Below, piece by piece: positions 17,792 through 26,169 of a stretch of DNA of 64,000 nucleotides. The notes below the pieces were generated by a model, which was given only the letters and a program-made list of their open reading frames with translations, had not been told where the DNA came from and made no database searches. The first letter of the stretch is position 1. Every line of letters begins with the position of its first letter. Where the stretch lies: positions 248,001 through 312,000 of the forward strand of contig NZ_JAHZIJ010000002.1 of NCBI RefSeq assembly GCF_019443105.1. The letters are read 5' to 3'. Source of the DNA: Paenibacillus oenotherae. GTDB taxonomy: Bacteria; Bacillota; Bacilli; Paenibacillales; Paenibacillaceae. The position numbers and the translations under genes were made by a program.

Positions 17792-19672
17792 CTATTTTCT
17801 CCCTGTCTTGCTCCACACATATTCGGTCAATTGGGCCGTCATTTCATAGAACATAAATGGAGTGATCAGATAGATCCCGTTAAAATGCTCCAATGCGGTC
17901 TCCAGCAGTTCCTCGGCGATGCGGACTCCCTCGGCGCGTCCTGCTTCGCCCTCCAGTCCCTTCATTCGCTCGCGAACCTCGTCCGAAAGCTGGATACCCG
18001 GCACCTCATTGTGCAAATATTCGGCATTGCGACCGCTTGCTAGCGGCATAATTCCGATAAAGACCGGAACCGAAAGATGCTTGGTAGCTTCGGCGACCCT
18101 TTCTATCAGTCCTTTATCGTATACCGGCTGGGTCATTATATAATCAGCGCCAGATTCGATTTTGCGTTCCAGACGCGTGACGGCTTTGTCCAAATGTTTC
18201 ACGTTAGGATTAAATGCCGCGCCAACGACAAATTTCGCCTTCTGCTTCAGCGGTTTGCCTGAGAATGCAACCCCGCTGTTCAGCTGCTTGATCATGCGAA
18301 TCATCTCAAAAGAGGTCATGTCATACACAGAGCTCGAATCCGGCAGGTCTCCGAATCTCGCCGGATCGCCTGTGACAGCGAGAACATGATCGATACCAAG
18401 CGCATCCAGCCCCATCATATGGGATTGTGTGCCAATCTGGTTGCGGTCACGGCATGCGATGTGCACCAGCGGCCTAATTCCAACATGCTGCTGGACTAAG
18501 GAGGCCAGCGCAATATTGCTCATCCGCGTCACGGCAAGCGAGTTGTCTGCCATTGTGACGGCATCTGCATGAACCGCTTTAAGAGCGGCGGTTCCGGCCA
18601 TAAATTTGCTAATGTCAAGATCGCGAGGCGGATCCAGCTCGACAATAACCGTATGGCGCTGCTTGACCAGCTCAACAATGGATGGTTCTTCTTCCTGCAC
18701 CGGTGCTGCAACAGGCTCGGATTGCGGCTGCTCCTTGGATGAGATGACAACTACAGACGATTCCTGGGAACTCGCTGCATCTTGTCCCTGCACCGATTGA
18801 GGAACATAGCCATGCAAGGAAGCGGCTATAGCTGCAATATGCTCCGGTGTCGTTCCGCAGCAGCCGCCAATAATCCGCGCACCACGATCGGCGAATTTAC
18901 GGGCGGACTCGGCAAAATATTCCGGTGATGCTGTAAACATATATTTGCCATCCACATAGTCGGGAATTCCCGCATTCGGGAAAACAGACAGAGGCAGCTT
19001 AATCTCGCCTTCGACGGAATCGATCGCCCGCAGAATGCCGTTCGGACCGCTGCGGCAGTTAAAGCCAACGACGTCAGCGCCTTCATCGCGCAGAAGCTCG
19101 AAGGCAGCTGCAAGGGGATGGCCATCCTGTGTGACGGCTTCCTTCTCTACAGCAAATTGGCAAATAACCGGCAAATTCGTCGCTTTGCGCGCAATCGAAA
19201 GTGCCAGCCGAATCTCTTCCAGATCATAGAATGTTTCAAGAATCAAGCCGTCAACACCAGCATCCACCAATGCATGAATCTGCTGCTGGAACGATCTTGT
19301 AAGCTCGGATGTGCGGATATTCCTCCGCTTGCCGGCTCTGATTGCGCCTACTGCACCTACGACGTAAGCGTCGTCCCCGGCTCCCGCTCTGGCAAGCAGC
19401 ACACCTGCCCGGATAATGGCTTCTACATCAGTATCCAGACCATATTTGTTCAAGCTTTCCCGGTTGGCCGAGAATGTATTGGTTTCAATAACCCGTGCGC
19501 CCGCTTCATAATACCGGCGATGAACATCCTGAATCAGCTCCGGCCGCAGCAGGTTGAATTCTTCGTATGAAACGCCGACAGGGAACCCCATCTGATACAG
19601 ATAGGTTCCCATTGCGCCGTCCCCGGTTAAGATACGCGCACCAAGCGCTTCCCGTAAATCCGGTTTCATCAT
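17792..19672 (-). CDS. yitJ: Bifunctional homocysteine S-methyltransferase / methylenetetrahydrofolate reductase (YitJ-type)
   Basis: This 626 aa fusion has an N-terminal homocysteine methyltransferase domain (about 1-300) with DGAMGTYLYQMG, IETNTFSANR and the zinc-binding IIGGCCGTTPEHI. A Pro/Glu/Ser-rich linker follows, then a 5,10-methylene-THF reductase domain (about 330-626) with VIVELDPPRD and DYIMTQPVYD. It makes methyl-THF and transfers the methyl group for methionine synthesis. Two adjacent ATG codons follow AAGGAG. It lies 23 bp downstream of dapF and may share its transcript. B. subtilis yitJ has an S-box riboswitch, but I see none upstream here. Confidence 0.93.
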   Translation of the reverse strand: MMKPDLREALGARILTGDGAMGTYLYQMGFPVGVSYEEFNLLRPELIQDVHRRYYEAGARVIETNTFSANRESLNKYGLDTDVEAIIRAGVLLARAGAGDDAYVVGAVGAIRAGKRRNIRTSELTRSFQQQIHALVDAGVDGLILETFYDLEEIRLALSIARKATNLPVICQFAVEKEAVTQDGHPLAAAFELLRDEGADVVGFNCRSGPNGILRAIDSVEGEIKLPLSVFPNAGIPDYVDGKYMFTASPEYFAESARKFADRGARIIGGCCGTTPEHIAAIAASLHGYVPQSVQGQDAASSQESSVVVISSKEQPQSEPVAAPVQEEEPSIVELVKQRHTVIVELDPPRDLDISKFMAGTAALKAVHADAVTMADNSLAVTRMSNIALASLVQQHVGIRPLVHIACRDRNQIGTQSHMMGLDALGIDHVLAVTGDPARFGDLPDSSSVYDMTSFEMIRMIKQLNSGVAFSGKPLKQKAKFVVGAAFNPNVKHLDKAVTRLERKIESGADYIMTQPVYDKGLIERVAEATKHLSVPVFIGIMPLASGRNAEYLHNEVPGIQLSDEVRERMKGLEGEAGRAEGVRIAEELLETALEHFNGIYLITPFMFYEMTAQLTEYVWSKTGRK

Positions 19673-19695
19673 TTAATCTCCTTCTTATGCCTGCC

Positions 19696-20526
19696 TTATA
19701 TCGCTCCTCGGAATACGATTGATGCAGGTCCGGTCATATATACGTGATTATCCGCTGCATTCCATTCAATATTAAGGTCGCCGCCCTTTAATGAGACAAC
19801 TGCCGTCCGATCCGTATATCCGTTCAAGACGGAGGCCACAAGTGTCGCACAGGCGCCTGTGCCGCATGCAAGCGTCGGCCCCGCACCACGCTCCCAAACT
19901 CTCATATCGGCATAATCGCGTGATTTCACAGTAACGAATTCCACGTTGATTTTGCGCGGGAACAGGGGATGAACTTCAAGCTTGGGACCCCATTGCGCAA
20001 GATCAAAGCCAACCGCATCGTCTACATAAATAACACAGTGCGGATTGCCCATTGAGACAGCTGTGAAGAGGAACTCGCGTCCATCGACTTCAATAGACTG
20101 GTTGATTACCGGATTGGCATCGATCGTTGTCGGCACCTTCAAGCCATCGAGAATCGGCTCTCCCATGTCAACGCGAACCGTCTCCACTACACCATTCACA
20201 ACATTCAGCTGCACCTGCTGCACGCCTGCGCCAAGTGTCTCAATTGTGATCTCTTTCTTATCTGTCAAGCCATTGTCAAATACATATTTGGCAACGCATC
20301 GGATAGCATTGCCGCATTGCTCCGCTTCCGATCCGTCCGAGTTCATAATGCGCATGCGGAAATCTGCAGTCGAGGAGGGCAAAATATAGACTAAGCCGTC
20401 AGCTCCGATCCCAAAGTACCGGTTGCATAATTGCAAGGCCAGCTCCGAGGCATTATCCGGCAAGCTGCTCTCACCTTCGATGACGATGAAATCATTGCCT
20501 AGTCCGTGCATTTTCGTGAAATTCAT
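19696..20526 (-). CDS. dapF: Diaminopimelate epimerase
   Basis: This 276 aa enzyme converts LL- to meso-diaminopimelate for lysine and peptidoglycan synthesis. The two catalytic cysteines are in EQCGNAIRC (Cys71) and LACGTGAC (Cys221); the opening MNFTKMHGLGNDF is characteristic. I chose the ATG at 20526, with AGGAG 9 bp upstream, over an extension of eight codons. It precedes the yitJ-type gene by 23 bp. The adjacent aminotransferase gene at 21,227 could in principle act in a related amino-acid pathway but is separated by 700 bp of repeats. Confidence 0.96.
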   Translation of the reverse strand: MNFTKMHGLGNDFIVIEGESSLPDNASELALQLCNRYFGIGADGLVYILPSSTADFRMRIMNSDGSEAEQCGNAIRCVAKYVFDNGLTDKKEITIETLGAGVQQVQLNVVNGVVETVRVDMGEPILDGLKVPTTIDANPVINQSIEVDGREFLFTAVSMGNPHCVIYVDDAVGFDLAQWGPKLEVHPLFPRKINVEFVTVKSRDYADMRVWERGAGPTLACGTGACATLVASVLNGYTDRTAVVSLKGGDLNIEWNAADNHVYMTGPASIVFRGAI

Positions 20527-20576
20527 TAACTTGCACTCCTTCTCCCACAACAGTCTATACTATTGCTCTCAATTTT

Positions 20577-20604
20577 TCTATAGCATATCGCAAAGAATGT
20601 GGAA
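20577..20604 (-). promoter_or_regulatory. Possible extended -10 promoter of dapF
   Basis: On the minus strand TTCCAC and TATAGA are 16 bp apart, and TGC precedes the -10. The -35 is weak, but the extended -10 and the location about 50 bp upstream of the dapF start support it. Confidence 0.4.
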
Positions 20605-20640
20605 AGGCTATTCATAATTTGACGCATTTTTTGTACTATG

Positions 20641-20767
20641 ATCCCCCTAAATCCCCCTTGGAAAGGGGGACCCCAAGGGCTCCGCCCTCTGGACACCCGA
20701 TCGCTGCAGCAACGCTGCTTTGTTCGGCGCACCCGCCCTCTCTTTCCTCTACTCCCCCGCTTTGTCC
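20641..20767. repeat. GC-rich palindromic repeat, copy 1 of a tandem pair
   Basis: This is the first of two near-identical units of about 128 bp, spaced 134 bp apart. Each starts with a C-rich segment, has a short hairpin (TCCCCCTT, 3-base loop, AAGGGGGA), then ACCCCAAGGGCT, CCCTCTGGACACCCGATCG and TTTGTTCGGCGCACCCG. It lies in the 700 bp between dapF and an aminotransferase gene. The C/G-run hairpin resembles the REP-like intergenic repeats seen in many genomes. Open frames across it exist on both strands but follow repeat composition and are not genes. Confidence 0.85.
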
Positions 20768-20774
20768 TGGACCT

Positions 20775-20902
20775 ATCCCCCTAAATCCCCCTTGGAAAGG
20801 GGGACCCCAAGGGCTTCGCCCTCTGGACACCCGATCGCCTGCAGCAACACCGCTTTGTTCGGCGCACCCGTGCACCTCTTCTTCCTCTCCCCGCTTTGTC
20901 CT
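20775..20902. repeat. GC-rich palindromic repeat, copy 2 of a tandem pair
   Basis: This is the second unit, in direct orientation to copy 1. It shares the C-rich start, the hairpin core, ACCCCAAGGGCTTCGCCC, GACACCCGATCG and the CCCGCTTTGTCCT end. Differences between units are a handful of substitutions and 1-3 base indels, so the duplication is recent or is being homogenised. After it, 20,903-21,062 shows no gene or clear signal. Confidence 0.85.
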
Positions 20903-21062
20903 ACGGACACGCTCTACCTTCCGCTCTCCTGCATGTGCTTCGCACGAACGATCTACTAACGTTGGTGTCCCTGAGATGCTTGGATGCTAATGATGCGGTT
21001 TGAGACTGCTTCTTTACTTTCTTTGGGGGGAATAAGCTCTATATTTAGATGAACGAGTGAAA

Positions 21063-21202
21063 GAACAACTAAGCGGAGCAGGGGGAATGATTCTGGAGAA
21101 GCGCCAGCGCTCGCCTTTGTTCCCGGAATTCCACCATATACTACCTCAATTCAAGAATTCCGGGAACAACAGCGATCGTAAGAACATTCCCCCGGCGCAG
21201 CG
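21063..21202. repeat. Foldback interspersed repeat, family 1, copy 1
   Basis: An element of about 140 bp that recurs inverted at 38,068-38,199. It has terminal inverted repeats GGGGGAATG (21,081-21,089) and CATTCCCCC (21,185-21,193), and a central perfect 15-bp inverted repeat TTGTTCCCGGAATTC (21,117-21,131) with GAATTCCGGGAACAA (21,155-21,169). It contains no coding frame and starts 25 bp past the stop codon of the minus-strand aminotransferase. The nested palindrome is typical of a non-autonomous mobile repeat or REP-type element, but no transposase is in the window. Confidence 0.85.
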
Positions 21203-21226
21203 GTCTGTTTGTTCATTTCAATAAGT

Positions 21227-22423
21227 TCAATCTATATGGATGTGTTGATCCATTACTTTGCAGAGGATCCGGAACATGGTGTCGATTTGTTCTCGGGTTA
21301 CGATGAGCGGTGGTATGAGCCGGATTGTATAGGGATTAGGCGAGTTGATGAGCAGTCCCTCCTCCATGCACGCATTCACCAGCTCTCTGCCAATCGGCTG
21401 CGCCAAATCAAATGCCAGCAGCAGCCCTTTGCCAGCGATGCGCTGGATTCCATACTTTTCTCTTATCTCGCGCAAGCGGGCCAGGATGTAATTCCCCTGC
21501 TCCGCTGCATTGGCCGCCAGGTTCTTGCGGATAATTTCGCTTACGACCGCTTGGCCAACTGCCATCGCAAGCGGCTGCCCGGAATATGTACCACCCTGAT
21601 CTCCCGCTTCGAACAGGTCGTACTTTGCTTTGGTCAATACTGCGGACAGCGGGAATCCTCCCCCGATTCCCTTGCCCAATGTCATGATATCCGCCTCGAT
21701 GCCGTAATGCTCGTAGGCGAACATTTTGCCCGTGCGTCCAAGTCCTGTCTGTATTTCATCTATTATTAGCAGAATCCCCTTCTCATCGCACAGCTTCCGC
21801 AGTTCGGTCACGTAATCCATCTCTGCAAGATGAACGCCCCCCTCGCCTTGGATGAGTTCCAGCATGATAGCGCATGTATTCGCATGGACAGCTTGTTTAG
21901 CTGCTTCTATGTCGTTGTAGGGGACTTGTATGAATCCAGGCACTTTGGGCTCGTACAGATGCTCCCATTGTTCCTTTCCTGTGGCAGACATTGTGGCAAG
22001 GGTGCGCCCATGAAACCCGTTTCTGGTCGTTATAATTTCGTAGGCCCCTCCCAAATTTCGGGAACCGTGCTTTCTTGCCAGCTTGATCGCGCCCTCATTC
22101 GCCTCGGCTCCGCTGCTGGCAAAGAATACTTTGTCGAAGGTGCTAATATCCGTCAACAGCTTGGCAAACGCAATCATAGGCTTGTTATAAAATGCAGGGC
22201 TCGCATTAACTAGTGTGCCCGCCTGCTCCTCTAATGCTCTCTTAATAACATCCGGCGAATGCCCCAAACAGACGACTGCCCAGCCTCCGACAAAATCCAA
22301 ATATGACTTGCCCTCCGTATCCTGCAAGTATAGCCCTTCCCCGCGTTCCATAACGACCTCCGGACGCTTGGTCGTGAACAATACATGCCGCTCTGCTGCC
22401 GCAAGCAGCTGCCCGGTTTCCAT
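21227..22423 (-). CDS. Class III PLP-dependent aminotransferase, acetylornithine aminotransferase-like
   Basis: This protein of about 398 aa has the fold-type I PLP signature: FFASSGAEANEGAIKLARK, the NGFHGRT segment, IIDEIQTGLGRTG and the Schiff-base lysine in TLGKGIGGGFPLSAV. The overall pattern is close to ArgD (acetylornithine/succinyl-diaminopimelate aminotransferase), though 4-aminobutyrate or other omega-amino substrates cannot be excluded. I placed the start at the ATG at 22423, with GGGGAG 8 bp upstream, giving a normal ArgD length; ATG codons at 22447 and 22594 extend it without better sites. It is not next to other arginine genes, and the nearest neighbours are a divergent reductase and foldback repeats. 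Confidence 0.85.
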   Translation of the reverse strand: METGQLLAAAERHVLFTTKRPEVVMERGEGLYLQDTEGKSYLDFVGGWAVVCLGHSPDVIKRALEEQAGTLVNASPAFYNKPMIAFAKLLTDISTFDKVFFASSGAEANEGAIKLARKHGSRNLGGAYEIITTRNGFHGRTLATMSATGKEQWEHLYEPKVPGFIQVPYNDIEAAKQAVHANTCAIMLELIQGEGGVHLAEMDYVTELRKLCDEKGILLIIDEIQTGLGRTGKMFAYEHYGIEADIMTLGKGIGGGFPLSAVLTKAKYDLFEAGDQGGTYSGQPLAMAVGQAVVSEIIRKNLAANAAEQGNYILARLREIREKYGIQRIAGKGLLLAFDLAQPIGRELVNACMEEGLLINSPNPYTIRLIPPLIVTREQIDTMFRILCKVMDQHIHID

Positions 22424-22663
22424 GCCTGCCTCTCCCCATCCTTCCATTATCTCTGCCCCTTTTCCCCGCATATTTTCAGGATCATGAATTATTATACGGA
22501 TAAATGTATTTTTATTCAATGTGAAATTGCTGCCTAACTGGAATCCGTCCTCTTCAAGTCCTATAATAAAGGGGTTGAAGAGCGCAACCTGCACTTGCTC
22601 GTTAAGTAGAATACAGCTTGTTTCTCTTTCGGCTTATAATCATTTATAAGGAGTGTTGACAGG

Positions 22664-23383
22664 ATGGAACTGCAGAATAGAACAGCGATTATTACAGGAG
22701 CTGGCAAAGGAATCGGGAAGGCTGCTGCTATCGCCTTAGCCAAGGAAGGGGTACATCTCGGTATCATTGCCAGAAACAGCTCTGATCTGGAATCCCTCCA
22801 ATCGCTGCTCACGTCTACATATGGCATTAAGGTTTATTGCGCTCCGGCAGACATTGCAGATAAAGAAGCTGCAGATGGGGCGATTCAGTCTTTGGCAGAA
22901 CAGCTTGGCTCTATTGATATTCTGATTAACAATGCAGGCATCGCCCAGTTCGGCACGCTGCTGGATATGGACCCTGTACAGTGGAACAATATTATTCAAA
23001 CGAATCTGATGGGCACCTACTACGTAACCCGCGCGGCATTGCCAACCATGCTGAAGCAAAGCAGCGGTACCATCCTTAATATTGCATCTACTGCAGGGGA
23101 GCGCGGCTTCGCAACAGGCTCGGCTTATTGCGCCTCCAAGTTCGCGGTCATCGGGCTAACGGAAGCACTGATGCAGGAGGTTCGCAAATCCAACATTCGT
23201 GTCACTGCTCTCACGCCGAGTACGGTGAACACGGAGCTAGCTGTTAACAATGGACTAAGCATCGGCGACGAGGATCGCATGATGCAGCCGGAAGATGTTG
23301 CGGAGCTGATTCTGGCCACCATCAAGCTTCCACAGCGCGTGTTCATCAAGACCGCTGGCATTTGGACGACCAACCCGCAATAA
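22664..23383 (+). CDS. Short-chain dehydrogenase/reductase, 3-oxoacyl-ACP reductase-like
   Basis: This 239 aa protein is a classical SDR. It has the nucleotide-binding GAGKGIGKA (residues 12-20), the NNAG motif in LINNAGIAQFG, and the catalytic Ser, Tyr and Lys in NIASTAGERG and SAYCASKFAV. Sequence style resembles FabG-like proteins, but it is not beside fatty-acid synthesis genes, so the substrate is unknown. The start has GGAG 10 bp upstream. A luciferase-like monooxygenase follows after 48 bp, so both are probably on one transcript. Confidence 0.9.
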   Translation: MELQNRTAIITGAGKGIGKAAAIALAKEGVHLGIIARNSSDLESLQSLLTSTYGIKVYCAPADIADKEAADGAIQSLAEQLGSIDILINNAGIAQFGTLLDMDPVQWNNIIQTNLMGTYYVTRAALPTMLKQSSGTILNIASTAGERGFATGSAYCASKFAVIGLTEALMQEVRKSNIRVTALTPSTVNTELAVNNGLSIGDEDRMMQPEDVAELILATIKLPQRVFIKTAGIWTTNPQ

Positions 23384-23431
23384 GCAGCCTGGGATACCTC
23401 ACAACATGATTGAGAAGGAGCTGACTTTCTA

Positions 23432-24445
23432 ATGACGGAAAAAGATGTTCGCATTTCAGTTCTGGATCTTGCTCCAATACTGCTCGGCGGAACTCCGGCA
23501 GATTCCTTCCGGAATTCGCTCGATCTCGCGCGTCATGCCGAGAAGCTAGGTTATTACCGCTATTGGCTCGCAGAGCATCACAATATGCCGGGCATCGCCA
23601 GCTCGGCAACATCGCTTGTGATCAGCCATATTGCTGCAGGCACAAGTACAATTCGGGTAGGCTCCGGCGGTATTATGCTGCCCAACCATGCCCCATTAGT
23701 TATTGCCGAGCAGTTCGGAACGCTGGAATCGCTATATCCGGGACGGATCGATCTGGGGCTTGGAAGAGCGCCCGGCTCGGATCAGCCCGCTGCCCGCGCG
23801 CTGCGGCGCAGTCTCGGCACCGGCGGACAGGATTTCCCGGAGCTGCTGCAGGAGCTGCGCGCTTATCTGTCCACAGACTCCGATGCAAGGCCAATGGGCG
23901 TTCGGGCTGTCCCTGGCGAAGGTATGGACATTCCGGTCTGGCTGCTCGGTTCAAGCGATTTCAGCGCCCGGCTGGCTGGCCAGCTAGGGCTGCCGTTCGC
24001 TTTTGCCAGCCACTTTGCGCCGGATTATTTGCTGCCCGCCTTGGAGCTGTATCGAAGCAGCTTCCGTCCTTCTGAAGCGCTGAACGAGCCTTATGTAATG
24101 GTGGGCCTCAATATCGTTGCCGCCGATACGGAGGAGGAGGGCCTCAGACTCGCGACTTCCCAGGAGCAGCAATTTCTGAATCTTATCCGCGGCCGTACCG
24201 GCCCGTTGAATCCTCCTGTGGAGAGTATGGAATCTCTATGGTCCCCGCAGGAGAAAGCGCTGATTCGCAAGCAGCTCAGCTATTCCATCGCTGGCGATAA
24301 AGCCGCGATACAAAAGAAGCTCCCGATCATTCTTGAGGAGACGCAGGCCGATGAAATTATAATTACTGCGCAAATCTATGATCATGAGGCCCGCAAGCGA
24401 TCCTATCAGTTGGTGGCTGAAGCCGTTCATAACTCGCAAAAATAG
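23432..24445 (+). CDS. LLM-class flavin-dependent oxidoreductase (luciferase-like)
   Basis: This 337 aa protein belongs to the bacterial luciferase-like monooxygenase family. Typical segments are [14 protein letters not shown] near the N-terminus, the [18 protein letters not shown] region, [15 protein letters not shown] and [11 protein letters not shown]. It resembles the B. subtilis YwcH/YceB type of FMN-dependent enzymes of unknown substrate. AAGGAG lies 13 bp upstream of the ATG. It is the second gene after the SDR; the stop codon lies inside the left arm of a three-tier hairpin. The companion NlpC/P60 gene on the other strand is convergent. Confidence 0.9.
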   Translation: MTEKDVRISVLDLAPILLGGTPADSFRNSLDLARHAEKLGYYRYWLAEHHNMPGIASSATSLVISHIAAGTSTIRVGSGGIMLPNHAPLVIAEQFGTLESLYPGRIDLGLGRAPGSDQPAARALRRSLGTGGQDFPELLQELRAYLSTDSDARPMGVRAVPGEGMDIPVWLLGSSDFSARLAGQLGLPFAFASHFAPDYLLPALELYRSSFRPSEALNEPYVMVGLNIVAADTEEEGLRLATSQEQQFLNLIRGRTGPLNPPVESMESLWSPQEKALIRKQLSYSIAGDKAAIQKKLPIILEETQADEIIITAQIYDHEARKRSYQLVAEAVHNSQK

Positions 24446-24545
24446 CGATACAGGAGGTTTGACTGTGATCTGGAAGTTGGTGTCACTTTTTTCAAAGTGT
24501 CCCTCTTTCAGATCACAGCCCACTATCCTGTACCGCTATTATTTT
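24441..24545. terminator. Three-tier hairpin between convergent genes, likely bidirectional terminator
   Basis: AATAGCGATACAGGA (24,441-24,455) pairs with 24,526-24,540 with one mismatch. CTGTGATCTG (24,463-24,472) pairs perfectly with 24,509-24,518. Inside that, CACTTT pairs with AAAGTG. T-rich tracts lie at both outer ends, ATTTTTAT on the plus strand and ATTTTTGCG on the minus. It sits after the luciferase-like gene, overlapping its stop codon, and faces the NlpC/P60 gene, so it could stop transcription from both. At about 100 nt it is much longer than a usual terminator. Confidence 0.75.
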
Positions 24546-24667
24546 TATCGACGGGTTGATGCCTCTATAGCCATTTCAAGCCATTTGAGACACCCTTTCC
24601 CCTGATCCTATTCCTGTTATGAACGCCAGAATCCGCTATATTTGTGATGTGGATGTGAATGCCGGTT

Positions 24668-25162
24668 CTAGATGACACGACGGGCTGTCACGAAGGTCTT
24701 GTCCCATGTGCTGCCAGAGAATTTCGAGATTGTTACTCCAATTCCGACCCGATAGGTGTGAAGCGTTCTGTCATTCCCCATGTAGATGCCTACATGATTA
24801 ATAACTCCATCGCGGTTCGTATCCGAGAAGATCAGATCACCGGGCTTCAGCTGGCTTTTGGATACTCTGACCCCTACCTTGGCTTGTGCTTTGGAAGAGC
24901 GAGGGATCGTGATGCCGTTCCGCTTAAATACGTATTGGGTAAAAGAGGAGCAGTCGAATGCGGATGTTCTTCCCGCTTGTGCTCCGAACAAATAACGAAC
25001 GCCCAGATATTGTTTGCCTGTCGCAATAACTCTATCCGCTTTGGAAGCGCTCACAGTTGCAGCATGGGCAGAATGAGGCGTGACAATAACGCTCCCGGTA
25101 AAAGCTACTGTAAGACTAAGCGTGATACCTGCTATTGTTGTCATGATTTTTTTCTTATTCAT
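24668..25162 (-). CDS. Secreted NlpC/P60 family peptidoglycan hydrolase
   Basis: This 164 aa protein has a signal peptide (KKK, hydrophobic stretch, likely cleavage after SAHA at residue 34) and an NlpC/P60 domain filling the rest. The catalytic triad is visible: Cys71 in FDCSSFTQYVF, His123 in NHVGIYMG and a third polar residue, His135, in LHTYR. Such enzymes cut gamma-D-Glu-diaminopimelate bonds in peptidoglycan. There are no SH3 or LysM targeting domains, so it is a minimal catalytic form. The start has AGGAG with 9-10 bp spacing. The 273 bp between it and the next gene upstream (25,163-25,435) show no gene. Confidence 0.92.
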   Translation of the reverse strand: MNKKKIMTTIAGITLSLTVAFTGSVIVTPHSAHAATVSASKADRVIATGKQYLGVRYLFGAQAGRTSAFDCSSFTQYVFKRNGITIPRSSKAQAKVGVRVSKSQLKPGDLIFSDTNRDGVINHVGIYMGNDRTLHTYRVGIGVTISKFSGSTWDKTFVTARRVI

Positions 25163-25435
25163 GTTGAAATTGCTCCTCTCAGCATTGGATGATTGCGGCT
25201 TGTTTCTGTAAACACCTTAACACAGAAAACATTCCCACAATGTACCTCTGAAGCAGCAATGCCAGAGCATGACAGGATTATTAGCGCTTTATTAGAAAAC
25301 GATGAGAGTTCTCTTCTGGACATGGTTCGAATTTTATGCTTTTCACATCAAAGGCAAGCCCGCTCCGGCTCTCTGCTGCCTCTGCATAAAGCAGGGCGGC
25401 AGGGTCCGGCTCGCAGGCTTGCCCCTTCAGCAATA

Positions 25436-26149
25436 CTATTTTTTATTGATTCTTCCGATCAATGCTACATCTACAATCAACGGCTCGACGACCCGCTTCG
25501 CATCCTCAGCGCGGCTTCTTACTCTTTGGATACGCGTCATAAGATCAAGCTGAACGAATTGAACACGCGTCTTGTTGCGCTCAATCAGTACACGGTCGAT
25601 AGCCGATTCAACGGTCATTCCGTTTAGTTTGTCGATTATATTCTTTGTATGATCACGGGTATCGCGTTCAATGTCTCTACCCTGCTCGGCGCAATGTGTA
25701 ATGGCATTGAGCGCTGTCTGGACGAGCTCCTGATACGCATCCAGCATCTCATCATATTCTTTGGCTGCTGCCGGATCCTCCGCAATCTCCAGTATAATGA
25801 CGGGATTCCGCATCCCTTCGAGGGGATCCATGGGGAGCTCCGCTATTGCTGCAAGCACTTCCTCTGTCTGCCGGATATAATCATCCAGATTGATCGTTAT
25901 ATCTTCGATCTCCTTGTCGATCGGCTCCATATTGACAACCGAGGTCAGCACGATGCCCAAATACTTGATATGGGTTTTGTGATAATCCAGAAACTTGTTC
26001 ACGACCGGCACCTTGACCAGCTTCTTCAGCAGCTTGAATACAAGATTCAAGGTCCACTTGATTTTGTTTTTGTCATAGGCCGCTTTCGCTCGGTTCTTCA
26101 AGGACTTGCCGTTCAGCACTTTATCTTCATTCTTCTTGATGGCATCCAT
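25436..26149 (-). CDS. Hypothetical protein, helical, second gene of an unrecognised pair
   Basis: I do not recognise this 237 aa protein. It is highly charged, lacks a signal peptide and membrane helices long enough to be certain, and looks mostly helical. A Lys-rich N-terminus (to about residue 65) precedes an acidic middle part with LAAIAELPMDPLEGMRNP and EDPAAAKEYDEM. The C-terminal half reads as coiled coil (RDIERDTRDHTKNIIDKL and similar). The start follows AAGGGGG by 10 bp. It begins 20 bp after the 905 aa gene, so the two form one transcription unit and probably act together. Confidence 0.75.
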   Translation of the reverse strand: MDAIKKNEDKVLNGKSLKNRAKAAYDKNKIKWTLNLVFKLLKKLVKVPVVNKFLDYHKTHIKYLGIVLTSVVNMEPIDKEIEDITINLDDYIRQTEEVLAAIAELPMDPLEGMRNPVIILEIAEDPAAAKEYDEMLDAYQELVQTALNAITHCAEQGRDIERDTRDHTKNIIDKLNGMTVESAIDRVLIERNKTRVQFVQLDLMTRIQRVRSRAEDAKRVVEPLIVDVALIGRINKK

Positions 26150-26169
26150 CGTATTCGAACCCCCTTAGG

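Noticed and set aside
19673-19695. S-box (SAM riboswitch) before the yitJ-type gene
   Set aside because: Only 23 bp separate it from dapF, and no S-box elements are visible there or before dapF.
20619-20990. 123-codon open frames over the tandem repeat
   Set aside because: Both strands are open because the repeat is C/G rich; the translated sequences are repeats without a family match.
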